Of a stretch of 64,000 nt of DNA, positions 55,207 through 64,000 are shown in pieces. Position numbers and translations under genes: made by a program. The notes beneath the pieces are model-generated. The model was not told where the DNA came from. It saw only the letters and a list, made by a program, of their open reading frames with translations, and made no database searches. Origin of the DNA: Incurvaria masculella (lineage: Eukaryota; Arthropoda; Insecta; Lepidoptera; Incurvariidae). The DNA is taken from the NCBI GenBank assembly GCA_946894095.1, contig OX335659.1, positions 5,711,501 through 5,775,500 on the forward strand. Direction: 5' to 3'. Each line of letters starts with the position of its first letter. The stretch's first letter is position 1.

Positions 55207-55396
55207 ATGGCAGCGGGCTATTACTGACGGGCGGGACTTATAGTGACTGCACAAGTAAATGTTCCTTATGGGGCATTACAGTACAACGTTAATTCGTGTT
55301 GGCGTTGATATTCAGTGAAATTCGTTGAAACCACATTGTTTAATACTTTTAAAAATAACTACTACCTTTGATGGAATTTCCAAAATACGTAAGTAA

Positions 55397-55517
55397 GTAA
55401 ATACGTTGGAAGTATAAATAACGGTTCCGTTATTTAAATAATAATATATTTCCCAGCTATTTTTAGGTTAACTCACTCCCGAACTCGAACTCACTCTTGC
55501 CCTGAATGGACCCCCTG
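55397..55517. mobile_element. MITE family P, 3' half only
   Basis: Starts within the interior (GTAAATACGTTGGAAGTATA) and runs to the right terminus GAATGGACCCCCTG, in the same orientation as 53509-53755. Its terminus has the GGACC form seen at 60539-60786 rather than the GGTCC form at the palindrome centre. Confidence 0.85.
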
Positions 55518-55539
55518 TTCAAGTTAAAAATAAAACATC

Positions 55540-55749
55540 ATGGAAACCAATAATTTCCATATGAATAGGAATGAGGAACAGAACCACCAGCCTATTTTGG
55601 AAACACCTTTTCAAGAAGTTATTGAATGTCTTTGTAATACCAATTATTATTACAGAGTAAAAACTTCAAGTATGTCTAAGATTCACGCATGGGGGAGTAA
55701 GCCGGTAGATTATCTACACTTTCTGTTATCCTTTCCTCCTATTACTTAA
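55540..55749 (+). CDS. Unidentified small ORF (69 codons)
   Basis: ATG in good context (ATCATGGAA) directly after the MITE half. The peptide is polar with segments NRNEEQNHQPILETPFQEV and MSKIHAWGSKPVDYL. An acceptor-like TTATTATTACAG lies inside. No domain recognised. It could be a short gene, an exon or chance. Confidence 0.25.
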   Translation: METNNFHMNRNEEQNHQPILETPFQEVIECLCNTNYYYRVKTSSMSKIHAWGSKPVDYLHFLLSFPPIT

Positions 55750-55786
55750 TTGAGTGAAATGTGGAGATTACAATGAGAAAGAGACC

Positions 55787-55981
55787 AATTTTTAACCGAC
55801 TTCGAAAAAAAGGAGGAGGTTCTCAATTCGTCGGAATCTTTTTTTTTCTCTTTTTTTATGTATTTTCACCGATTACTCGAAGACCCCTGAACCGATTTGT
55901 AAAATTCTTTTTTTATTCGAAAGATTTTTTTAAATCAAAATCGGTTCAGTAGTTTGGTACTTATGTACAACAAACAACGAA
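55787..55981 (+). repeat. AACCGACTTC repeat (family F-related)
   Basis: TTTTTAACCGACTTCGAAAA, GGAGGAGGTTCTCAATTCG and AAATCGGTTCAGTAGTTTGG correspond to the central module of family F. Confidence 0.65.
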
Positions 55982-56510
55982 TTTTCGGAACCAATGTACC
56001 CAGAAATGTGTTTGTAGCTTTCTTTTAGGTATAGATTGCTCGGTAAGAGAGGTTCTTTAAATTTCACTGTTAAGGGGGGATAAAGGAAGGCAAATTATAC
56101 AAATTTTAAATGTCCGGAACCGCTGAACCCAGAAATGTCATGGTAGGCTTTCTTAAGATGGGAATGCTTACGAAGTAAATGTTTTTGGAAACTCTATTAT
56201 TAGGGGGGTAATAAAGGCCAAATTTAACACATTTAAGTGAAAACCACTCAAGTTGAGATCTCCGAAATCAATTATCCCAGAAGCTTAAAATTTTCAGTGA
56301 CTTCTTTTTAAAACGAAAAGGCTCGCTCACAAAGGATTTTACAATTCAACTATCAAGGGGATGAACGAGGCAGAAATGTACACATTTTTATGCAACACTT
56401 ACGCAAGAAACAGACTCTCCGAAACCGCTGTACCCAGAAATATTAAATTTTCACAGTAATTTTTTTTTTAGGATGACAAATTCAGAATTTCAGCGGTTCC
56501 GGACATTCGT
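55982..56510 (+). repeat. Degenerate tandem repeat, period about 120-160 bp
   Basis: The block CCGGAACCGCTGAACCCAGA and variants start near 55985, 56112, 56265 and 56418, each followed by TTAAATTTTCA-like and AAGGGGGGATAAAG-like boxes. The last unit is followed by the inverted CAGCGGTTCCGGACAT at about 56499. Confidence 0.6.
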
Positions 56511-56526
56511 TGTTTTGCGTTGTTAT

Positions 56527-56796
56527 GATTCCGTACCCAAAGGGTGCCAACGGAACCCTATTACTAAACCTCCGCTGTCCTTCCGCCCGTCCGTCCGTCC
56601 GTCCGTCTGTCACAGGGCTCTATCTCTTGAACCGTAATAGGTATAGAGGCAGCTGAAATTTTCACAAAGTTTGTATTTATTTTGCCGCTATAACAACCAA
56701 TAGGTAAAATGAATAAATAATAAGAAAATAAGGGGTATAAACCATACGAAAAACGTTTTTGTGGTTTTCAATATTGTACGATAGTGCGGTGCAATC
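56527..56796 (+). repeat. AGGGTTCCGTACC repeat, copy g
   Basis: GATTCCGTACCCAAAGGGTG, a CCGTCCGTCCGTCCGTCTGT array, CTATCTCTTGAACCGTAATA and TTTTGCCGCTATAACAA, in plus orientation. The right end is mutated. Confidence 0.8.
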
Positions 56797-56942
56797 TTTT
56801 TACAATGCCAATGGTCACCAAACATCTAGTTTGATCAAATAAAGCTCTTTTGAGTATAATTTTGGATTGTGACAAGAAATGTGCGCGTGATCTTCTTTCC
56901 ACTTTGTATGGGGAGTTGAGCGGGAAGGCCCGCCCACCTTAA
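56797..56942 (+). mobile_element. TTAA MITE family R550, right part
   Basis: TTTACAATGCCAATGGTCAC ... CGTGATCTTCTTTCCACTTT, GGCCCGCCCACCTTAA, matching the end of the 41067-41616 copy. It directly follows repeat copy g. Confidence 0.75.
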
Positions 56943-57412
56943 GTACACCACTATAAAGCAAAAAATAAAATATTTTAAAAAAAGGACCGCCTTCAAAAAA
57001 ACCACACCGGAACTAAAAAGCACATAATAATTAATTGGTTGCCTTGAATTTTTGTATGATAAGCTATTTTGATACCTAACTAATTCTATACAATTTCTTA
57101 ATTTTAATCAACTTTTGGAGTCGGTGCCTTGGATAGAGTTCGCTCCGCACGCTGACCGAATAGAAACTATTTCAGCCGAACGCGCCCGAGTCTACGAGAG
57201 CGTAAGCAACCTGGGTCAGCAATTGATGCGCTCCCCGAGGTTTATATCATACATACGTTTCAAAATTTGCTTTTCTGACGAAAAAGGGTCTATATTGCGT
57301 CCTACGCCTGCTAGAATATCAAGTATGTAATAATTTCACTGGCAAGTGGCAACCCCATTTTTTTTCCGTTTGGCAACATGGTTAGTCGTAAAAGGATCCA
57401 CATGTGGTCAAG
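56943..57412. other. Unassigned; possible diverged family F piece
   Basis: GACCGCCTTCAAAAAA and CTAAAAAGCAC at 56983-57022 and GGAGTCGGTGCCTTGG at 57117 resemble family F modules. The 71-codon frame at 57115-57330 has no features. Confidence 0.35.
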
Positions 57413-57582
57413 ATGGCGGACAACAGAAACGTGACGCCTTCGTCGTTAAAAAAGCTAAATATATGCAGAAAACGGAACATCAACATGGAAAACTGGAAAG
57501 ACAATGTAATAAAACGGAAAATAAAAAAGAATACACTACGCGAAAAGGTGATGGAAAACCGGCAAAAAAGCCTCCAGACCAG
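57413..57582 (+). pseudogene. Frameshifted first exon of a lysine-rich WKxN-type insect protein
   Basis: ATG at 57413 in strong context (TCAAGATGGCGG) opens a basic reading frame with NMENWKDNVIKRK. It must shift by one base near 57520 to continue as KEYTTRKGDGKPAKKPPDQ, ending precisely at a CAG/GTGAGT donor (57580-57587). The pattern (WKxNxxKR, then G/K-rich YxxxxGKxxxAKxxP) resembles the N-terminal exon of a family of uncharacterised insect proteins often found beside mobile elements; this is from memory and unverified. No downstream exon was identified, and the WAP-like gene runs convergently from the other side. Confidence 0.4.
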
Positions 57583-57689
57583 GTGAGTCGAAAAAGGGTT
57601 TATATCCGGTCCTTGGATCAGAAACCACATATGTATTCATACGTTAGGAAAAGCAAGTGAAACATTAAATGAAAACAAATAGTGGTTAT

Positions 57690-59013
57690 CCCTTCAAAAT
57701 CTACTTTATTAGAGTATTCTCAAATAATATTTGCACTCAATCAAATGTCAAACGGGTTGTCAAATTATACACAGCGTTGTAGCAAGCGAAGCCACACGGA
57801 GTTCTGCAACACTTTCGTCGTAAACCGCAGCTTTCGTCACCGTCGCAGAAAGTCCCGCACCTGTGACCAGCGGGGCCATCTGTCGGCGAATCGTAGATGT
57901 AAGCGCCTAGGTACTTGTCGACGGTTACTGGACGAAGTTTAGTTGAACGTTTCGTCACGAGGTGGCGCGCCCAACTTTGAAATTTCTTACTTGATGCCTG
58001 GATACTAGTCACACGATTTGATACTAGATGGCGTTCGTCGTCGAGTTTTGAGCGTTTTCGAACTGAGCGAAGGTGGCGAGGCTTTCCAGGGGTGAAATCA
58101 TTGCCAATATTCTCGACATAAAACAGACGGCTGGACGGATTGATTTTTATTGGTGGACATGTTCCAGCGTGGGAGTCTGACCCTGTAAATAAAGAGACAA
58201 TTTCATTATGAACTCACAAGCTGAATGCGAGCGGGTCCATTCAGGAAAGAGTGGGTTCGAGTTCGAGAGTGAGTTAACCTAAAACTAGCTGGGAAATATA
58301 TAATTATTTAAATAACGAAACTTTTTCGCAACTTTGGTATTTTTATTTCCAACTTATTTATGGGACAAACCAATTTTTACCAATCTAAAATGACGTTTAA
58401 GAAGTGTGGAACCATAAACTATTTAAAAAAGTGAGTTGATATTTTGCGACGAATTCAAACTCACTCATTCATGCCGCAAATTGTTTTGCGATGATCTTGC
58501 ATTAAAAATTGATTGACTGTAAACGGGATGTCCAAATCATTGCAAATCTTGTATTCTGAAATGTGAATTGCATTTTAACACCACTTGTGGATTTTGAATA
58601 GGGATATTCTATTCAACACTTAATTGACGCTAGCAATCTACCCCTCCCTTTTAATCTGTACGAAATAAAGTAAAGAAATGTAATTTGAGCCACTAGTTAT
58701 TATTATTTTTTTTCGGTTATATCGGTATTGTTGCATAAATAAGCAAGATAATTTGTATGGCTTTAAATGGTTCTTACAAAATATTGACTGCTCAACGGAC
58801 ATTTTCTAGTATTTAATAAAATAGAAAAGGTTTACATAACTACCTGAGCTGCCAAAGCCTGCCAAATCCAGCAGCAAGTCAACCACTGGATCCGTGCCTC
58901 TGCTGTCGACCAACAGAACGCATGCCAGCGCCATCACAGCGAGAAACATTGACGTCTCACCAAACATGTCCGCGATCAGCCAAACTGAGAAAGCTCAGCT
59001 TTTTCACAACACT
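57690..59013 (-). CDS. Secreted WAP-like cysteine-rich protein gene, two coding exons
   Basis: Coding parts are exon 1 (58967 to 58844) and exon 2 (58182 to 57737), joined in phase 1 across a 661 bp intron. The donor is CTCAG/GTAGTT and the acceptor is TCTCTTTATTTACAG/GG. Together they give 189 codons without a stop. Residues 7-24 form a signal peptide (MFLAVMALACVLLVDSRG). Residue 50 starts an AGTCPP motif typical of the first WAP cysteine; C150, C154, C160, C166, C167, C171 and C175 follow with WAP spacing (x5, x5, CC, x3, x3). The 99 residues between the first and second cysteines are basic, with an RKRSK site near 81-85, and are unusual for the family. WAP proteins are usually secreted protease inhibitors or antimicrobials; that role is inferred only. 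AATAAA lies 27 bases past the stop. Confidence 0.75.
57705..57710 (-). terminator. Polyadenylation signal of the WAP-like gene
   Basis: AATAAA on the minus strand, 27 bases after the TGA stop at 57737-57739. Confidence 0.6.
58183..58843 (-). other. Intron of the WAP-like gene
   Basis: Bounded by GTAGTT (58843) and TTTACAG (58183). It is AT-rich and contains a reversed family P MITE (58231-58472). Confidence 0.65.
58231..58472. mobile_element. MITE family P inside the WAP-like gene intron
   Basis: Reversed and diverged copy: GCGGGTCCATTCAGGAAAGA and GTGAGTTAACCTAAAACTAG at the left, GTGAGTTGATATTTTGCGAC and ACTCACTCATTCATGCC at the right. Confidence 0.7.
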
Positions 59014-59051
59014 GATAGACTCTACGCTTGCTTCTTGCGGAAGTCCTTATA
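59011..59051 (-). promoter_or_regulatory. Putative core promoter of the WAP-like gene
   Basis: On the minus strand TATAAGG starts at 59051, and an arthropod-type initiator ATCAGTG with A at 59013 lies 38 bases downstream. This would give a 46-base 5' UTR. The spacing is a little longer than the usual 30-31 bases, so the start site is tentative. Confidence 0.4.
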
Positions 59052-59880
59052 ATACTGGCTTTAAAGCAAAGATGTGGGTGAAGATTAGCATTAGGAACCT
59101 ATATTAGCTAATGTCATTAGGGATCATTAAGGAAGCAATACCCTTCTGGCGCGTACATGTACATACCTACACTTGCAAGACTCATTATGTTTACGACCTA
59201 GCCCCGTAGCCACCTTCGATATCTTGCCGATTGTTGCATGTTATTCCACCAGGGACGCATAAGGAGGCGTAAGGTTCAAAACACTTATAAATACGGATAT
59301 TTTCAATTAGGATAGGTTAGGTTAGGTTGTGTTAGTGTAAATGCATCTTATAATACACGCGAAAAATACTTTTGGATGTTTTGGGTTTTGGACCTTATGC
59401 TTTTTGGACTTTATGAAGGCGACCCATTCAATCATATCTCGTCTACTTCAGATCTATATCCTTTTTCCCTCGCTCTGCATACCTAGCATAGCTAAGAAGC
59501 GAATAGGTCACTCTTATTAATTCTCACTGGTACATTAATTCAAGCGCCATTGTCAAATTTGACGAATGACCCCGGATCAAAACAACAGACTACCTCGACA
59601 GACTGCAGTAAAGGCTCTCACACCGCTGCGGATTTAGTGCGAATTTCTTGTGAAATTCTTGACAGAAGTCCAGAAAATTTTTGCAGACTTTCTCACGCGG
59701 ATGGCGGATTTTCGTTCTAACTCCCCATAGACGAGAGATATGAGTACCTTACATCTTATTTTATGTGCATGAAATGAGAAACAAAATTATTTGAGTTGAA
59801 ACGATTTTGTACGAGGTGCTCAGACGAGACTGAGGAGTGATAGTTGCTGTTCAAATACTCATACCTTATTCATACTTGAT
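59052..59880. other. Unassigned stretch upstream of the WAP-like gene
   Basis: Three AGGTT units at 59313-59327 are too few to call an array. No gene seen. Confidence 0.35.
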
Positions 59881-60142
59881 TGATGAATTGCTCTCAAAGC
59901 AGTATAGTACATTATAGATTTGTAGGTGGCAGCATTTAAAGTGATATTTTGTATGATTGCTATAAGAACAACAATATGTTTGCAATTTAAGTGTCGGCGG
60001 ATTTTCTGATCGGTTTTTCTTCATCCGTGGTGATTCTTCTGTAGGTGGTAGGATCTACAGTAATAATTTTAGTTATTGCTATAAAAACGATAATATATTT
60101 GTAATTTGAATCTCGGCGAATTTTTTTGTCCGTTTTTTTTCG
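59881..60142 (+). repeat. Two-unit tandem repeat, about 120 bp
   Basis: TTGTAGGTGGCAGCATTTAA ... TTTTTCTTC is repeated from about 60040 as CTGTAGGTGGTAGGATCTAC ... TTTTTTTTCGTC, sharing ATTGCTATAAraACrAyAAT and TTTGTAATTTGAATCTCGGC-like boxes. Part of it also resembles the LINE-2 3' UTR at 4735-4795. Confidence 0.5.
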
Positions 60143-60465
60143 TCCACCGTACGGTAATCGAACCGAAAAAATCCACAAATTACGTTCATTTAGATGGCGC
60201 CACAGTCGTTCGTCGCAATTTCTGCTATAACTCCCATAAAATAGGAAGTTACGGACAATAACTGTATTGGCGAGAACACTAAGCAGTTGTGTATGTAATT
60301 TCATAAAACAATGTAAAAAAAAACGGTGGCATTTGTTAGTTAATTATGAGGCATAGCTCAAAATTTTGATAAATAGCTACTTTTTGCAAACATCCTCGGA
60401 ATTATCTCATAAATTCCAGTTTATTTTATTTAATATTTACAGAACCGCTTAATGTTATAGTTAAT

Positions 60466-61083
60466 GTCAGCTTCGGTAGCTCAGTGTGCGACGCCTTGCG
60501 ATTCGATAAGCTGGGTAAACACCTAACGCGGTTAGGTTCAGGGGGTCCATTCAGAGAAAGAGTGAGTTCGAATTCGCCACTAAATATCAACTCACTTTTT
60601 TAAATAGTTACTGTTTCCACACTTCTAGAACATCATTACAGTTAGGTAAAAATCTGGTTTGCCCCGTAAATACGTTGGAATTATAAATAACGGTTCCGTT
60701 ATTTAAATAATAATATATTTCCCAGCTATTTTTTGGTTAACTCACTCCCGAACTCGAACTCACTCTTGCTCTGAATGGACCCCCTGAATGGGCGACCATT
60801 TTCAACCGTAAAGGCTGGCCGTGGTTCGGATTTCACATAAAACTGTAGGTCCCCTTCCTTACTAGGTGGTAGGGTCAATCCCGCCTGGGTTGGTACCATC
60901 GCATTCAATGAACGATGGTCGAAGCGGCAATTAGAATTCTTCGTGTTTTCCATCCAGTTCAATGTAGCCGAGAAATATTAGGAAGGTCCTGGAATGGCAC
61001 CTAGTTCCCATGGTGTGTGTTAGGCTAATATCGGACGGTCAGTTCGGTATTAGCCATCCATGTCCAGTTGCATAAAAAAAAAG
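60466..61083 (+). repeat. SINE, 5S-headed type, split by a MITE
   Basis: Head remnant GTCAGCTTCGGTAGCTCAGT ... AAGCTGGGTAAACACC (60466-60538), then a family P MITE (60539-60786), then the SINE resumes with TGGGCGACCATTTTCAACCG, AAGGCTGGCCGTGGTTCGGA and the full body and tail to an A-rich end at 61083. Confidence 0.8.
60539..60786. mobile_element. MITE family P nested in a SINE
   Basis: Complete copy with matching termini CAGGGGGTCCATTCAG and CTGAATGGACCCCCTG and the GGTTCCGTTATTTAAATAAT interior, closely similar to 53509-53755. Confidence 0.85.
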
Positions 61084-62231
61084 TTTATAACATCATAACT
61101 TAAAGGAGTTATAGCAGGAATAGCTAGAAATTGCCATGTCGCCATCCACTTTGATGTACACACCCCCTTAAGCAATTCGGCACATAGCAAGAAATAAGAG
61201 CTCGCGCTTATTCCGCAGCTGTATGAGAGGGCCTTATCACGCCTCGCCAACGTATCCGCTTAGTTAGCATATTTCCGTATGAAAATAACCAAATAATCAT
61301 GGAGGTGATGAAATAACAGGAGAACGAATGGAACTAAAAAAATGGCCTTATCACAATTGTGCCGCGGGGGGCGTGTCATCTTGACAGAACCTGCGGCCAT
61401 TTTAGTCTTGCGTCGCTAGCTGTCGCGGGCGAGTTTGACGTAAGATCGAATTGTAATTGAATATGCCGTCGTGCATTGTAAAATGATGCATAAACAACTT
61501 GACGAGACATAAAAAACATTCAGGAATATCATATTACCTGTAAGTATACGCTAAATATTCGAAATAGTGGATATTTCACTTGATAACATTTCTATGGGGA
61601 TGGTGTTATGCCATCAATCAACACGAACTCAAAATAATCTCAATTCGCTACCTATTTTCATTTCATGCAGAATTCCTCTATTTAGCCAGAAATAGGTATT
61701 ATATAGCATGCAATTAGTATGTCTGTCTGTGTATTGAAATGTCTACTGCTGGATTTATGCTTACCCATAGAAATACTTCTTAAATTATATTTTATGTTAT
61801 TTGCACGAACCAGCCTAAAATAAAACTCTTACTTAAATATACATAAGTCTGAATATGCGCGAATGATAAGGTCTGAATATGAATATGTTGACTTAATATA
61901 TTTTTTTTTAAAAAAGTTGTACGTTATTTTGATTATATACTGAATCTAGCATTATGAAATGATATTTGACAAATATTTAAAAGATAATTGCGTATTTGTA
62001 GCAAACAGTGCCAACTTATTTTGATAAAAAATTTGAAAAATTTGGCTTCCATCATTGAGACGAAATATAATAAAAATACGCTTATGAAAAGCCATTGAGG
62101 ACTTGAGTGGGCACTCTGCTTGGAGCACTCAAATAACGCAAGTCTATACGATATTTACGTAAAGTTCAAGGTCAAGATAATTACGTAAACTTAGTACCTG
62201 AAAGGAGTGCGCCTGTACCGGAATCACTAAC
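61084..62231. other. Unassigned stretch
   Basis: A GC-rich island at 61355-61450 has, on the minus strand, an ATG in excellent context (AAAATGGCCGCAGG), but the frame is only 49 codons with no domain. The remainder is AT-rich. Confidence 0.3.
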
Positions 62232-62535
62232 CAAAAAACCGGACAAGTGCGAGTCGGACTCTTAAACGAAGGGTTCCCTAGCATCTTACATGATTTCACC
62301 CAAAAAATCAATCCCCTTTTATTTTTAATATTTCAAAATGTTTGCTATTTGTTGTTATAGCGGCCATAAATATACACAATCTGTGAAAATTGCAACTATT
62401 TACCTATTATTGTTAATGAGATACAGCCCTGTAACAGACGGACGGAATGACGGACAGACGGTCGGATGGATGGACGGTCAGCAAAATCTTAGTTTTGGGG
62501 TTTCGTTGTCACCCTTTGGGTACGGAACCCTAATA
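62232..62535 (-). repeat. AGGGTTCCGTACC repeat, copy h
   Basis: AACCGGACAAGTGCGAGTCG, TTGTTGTTATAGCGGCCATA, GAGATACAGCCCTGTAACAG, an imperfect ACGG array and GGGTACGGAACCCTAATAAA. Confidence 0.8.
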
Positions 62536-62668
62536 AAACCGAATTCAAGCACTAAGAAGTGGAAAATAACACCCATTTTTGGGTCGGTGACATAGTGGTG
62601 TTATTCTTTGGTTGGTTGGCACCGACCCCAACGGGTATTTTACACTTTTAGTGTTTGATGTCGGATAA
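62536..62668. mobile_element. Short family F fold-back unit
   Basis: CCGAATTCAAGCACTAAGAA and its inverse (CACTTTTAGTGTTTGATGTC at the right) pair around a loop containing GGGTCGGTGACATAG and GGCACCGACCCC. It directly abuts repeat copy h. Confidence 0.6.
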
Positions 62669-63250
62669 AAACTAAAACTATACTTATGTTGATTAATTGA
62701 TTTATTTGAATTAAGGCCTCTCTGTCCTATTTTTAGACAATTTTGCCAGTGTCCAGTTGGGCTTAAATACGGGATTAGTGCTACATTGGCGCATTTAACA
62801 GAGAATGCATTTCACACACTTACGTATATTTGTTAGTAATTGTCTGTTCTCGCTACAAATTCTGATGAAACAGCATTTCTTCGGAATAAATTTTTGAATT
62901 AATACAGATTTTGAAAAAACCTTTTTCTGATTATTTTCAAAATCTGATTACCTACCTAGCTTCAAATTCAATTGTCGCTGAAACTCAAATTAATGAAATA
63001 ACGGTAAAGCCGTATCCATTAGATACATAAAATTATCTAATTCAGGTAGTTTACAAACTTTACATAATTGTTTAATAAAAAAACGGAAATCACAAACCCA
63101 ATATCCATAGGCTATGTAACCGCCTAAATTTATTTTTATATTTGGAGATACTCTTTCATTATTTTCTAATTACGATGTCTTACATATACATATAAGAACA
63201 TGCAAATAAAACGCCTATTCAAAATATTTCTTTGTAATTCACTATTTCAG
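62669..63250. other. Unassigned AT-rich stretch
   Basis: Nothing recognised. Confidence 0.35.
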
Positions 63251-63361
63251 AAAAGTAATTACGAACAACAATTTACAAATGGATCCATGGACGGTGATGT
63301 TTTCATCCCGCTCAGCGCCGCGGCATTACCCCCAGCTTCACTTGCCACCATGTTGCTCTAA
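63251..63361 (+). CDS. Candidate 3'-terminal coding exon
   Basis: A clear acceptor (TTTGTAATTCACTATTTCAG) ends at 63250. In phase 0 the next 36 codons are open to TAA: a KSNYEQQFTNGSMDGD start and a hydrophobic IPLSAAALPPASLATMLL end. The GC content rises sharply over 63290-63350. On the minus strand an ATG-led 29-codon frame covers the same island, so strand and reality are unsure. No upstream exon or domain was recognised. Confidence 0.25.
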   Translation, partial: KSNYEQQFTNGSMDGDVFIPLSAAALPPASLATMLL

Positions 63362-64000
63362 TGAGCAATATTTTTGCTAATTTTTGCAACCAAATTATTT
63401 GTTGGCTATGGTTTGCATAACTTCTTTCTAACTCATGTAGTTTTCAATGGGTTTGACGGCCGGATTCAGCCAGTATTTATTAGATATTTTTGACGCGGCA
63501 CTCGCTGTCATCATCACGAATGAGGAATGACGTAACGACCATCTGGTTTATTAAAAAATAATTCTTATCTTTATCGTTTTACCTACCAATTTGGGAGACT
63601 TCAAATTGGATTTTTCTCCGTTTTCATCATTGCGCTACAAATTTGTACGGATATAAAATGTTGTAAGTTGCGTTACGTCATTTTTTGCGCGCTCGTTGTA
63701 TGGACGTTATTTCTCCAGCTATTTCTTCACCTCCATGCAAATAATACATACATGCATTCGGAAGTGTGGGTCGTGATGGTCTATGGCCTCGTAATGTTCG
63801 ACGGACTTTTAAGGCTAGCCGGGGTCAAATTCGGCGGAACGTCATGGATATTTACGTGCAAGTGAAAAATAATGAACTTTGCAAATCTAACAACCAACAA
63901 GATGTGCTAGTACTGAAAAATGCTAGATAATCAGTTAGTTAAAAAAATTGGGTCAATTAGTCAATTAGGCATATGTGTCATGTATACGATCGATTAGAAA
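63362..64000. other. Unassigned stretch to window end
   Basis: The 65-codon frame at 63668-63865 begins with TTG, has no ATG near its start and no domain. Nothing else recognised. Confidence 0.35.

Larger units (their letters stand above)
53756..55385 (-). repeat. Right arm of long palindrome
   Basis: Reverse complement of 51881-53508. It ends at CCAAAA 55380-55385, after which a family P MITE half begins. It holds the inverted SINE, ORF and M350 copies. Confidence 0.9.

Noticed and set aside
59313..59327. Third TTAGG array
   Set aside because: Only three clean units and no fold-back context; likely chance.
63668..63865. 65-codon frame
   Set aside because: Begins with TTG, has no usable ATG near the start, and no domain or splice support.

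Overview
The window looks like repeat-dominated genomic DNA of a moth or butterfly (inference). Evidence: AT-rich background, non-LTR retrotransposons with YADD/FADD reverse transcriptases, tRNA- and 5S-derived SINEs, many small inverted-repeat elements (MITEs), the insect telomere motif TTAGG inside a fold-back element, and a dispersed repeat (AGGGTTCCGTACC ends with a CCGT/ACGG core) of a kind common in lepidopteran genomes. Nothing suggests bacterial operons, CRISPR or phage.

Layout. 0-6.6 kb: a reverse-transcriptase fragment running off the left edge, joined head-to-head to an almost complete 4.6 kb CR1/Jockey-superfamily LINE (SGNH-like ORF1, endonuclease, RT; one nonsense codon and one frameshift), then SINEs. 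6.6-33 kb: a patchwork of SINEs, MITEs and an elaborate fold-back element (13.2-14.9 kb), plus an RTE-type 3' fragment (19.9-20.3 kb). 33.1-35.5 kb: a 5'-truncated LINE with an uninterrupted 625-codon RT frame. 35.7-42 kb: a TTAA-flanked 550 bp MITE family, one copy carrying a nested CRE-bearing MITE, and a second fold-back element. 43.0-52.5 kb: a 4751 bp direct tandem duplication with only a handful of differences. 51.9-55.5 kb: a long palindrome with 1.63 kb arms whose spacer is exactly one MITE. 55.5-64 kb: degenerate tandem repeats, MITEs, SINEs and the only convincing host gene.

That gene (minus strand, about 57.7-59.05 kb) has two coding exons and is not visible as one open frame. It encodes a 189-residue secreted protein with a signal peptide and a C-terminal cysteine array spaced like a WAP four-disulfide core. 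About 99 residues lie between the first and second WAP cysteines. A TATA motif, an arthropod initiator, consensus splice sites and AATAAA support it, and a MITE sits in its intron. A few other short exon-like segments (19.2, 42.1, 57.4, 63.3 kb) are offered with low to moderate confidence.

The strongest structural observations are: (1) the palindrome, whose junction carries the left-end sequence variant of the MITE on both sides, as expected from a fold-back template switch inside the terminal inverted repeat; (2) a modular SINE family in which three different heads (tRNA-like, 5S rRNA-like, and one of unknown origin) share one body and tail; (3) telomere-type TTAGG arrays of differing length inside fold-back elements; (4) the hidden WAP-like gene. 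All comparisons were made by eye within the window. No database search was run, so family names are tentative and copy limits are accurate to about 5-10 bases.
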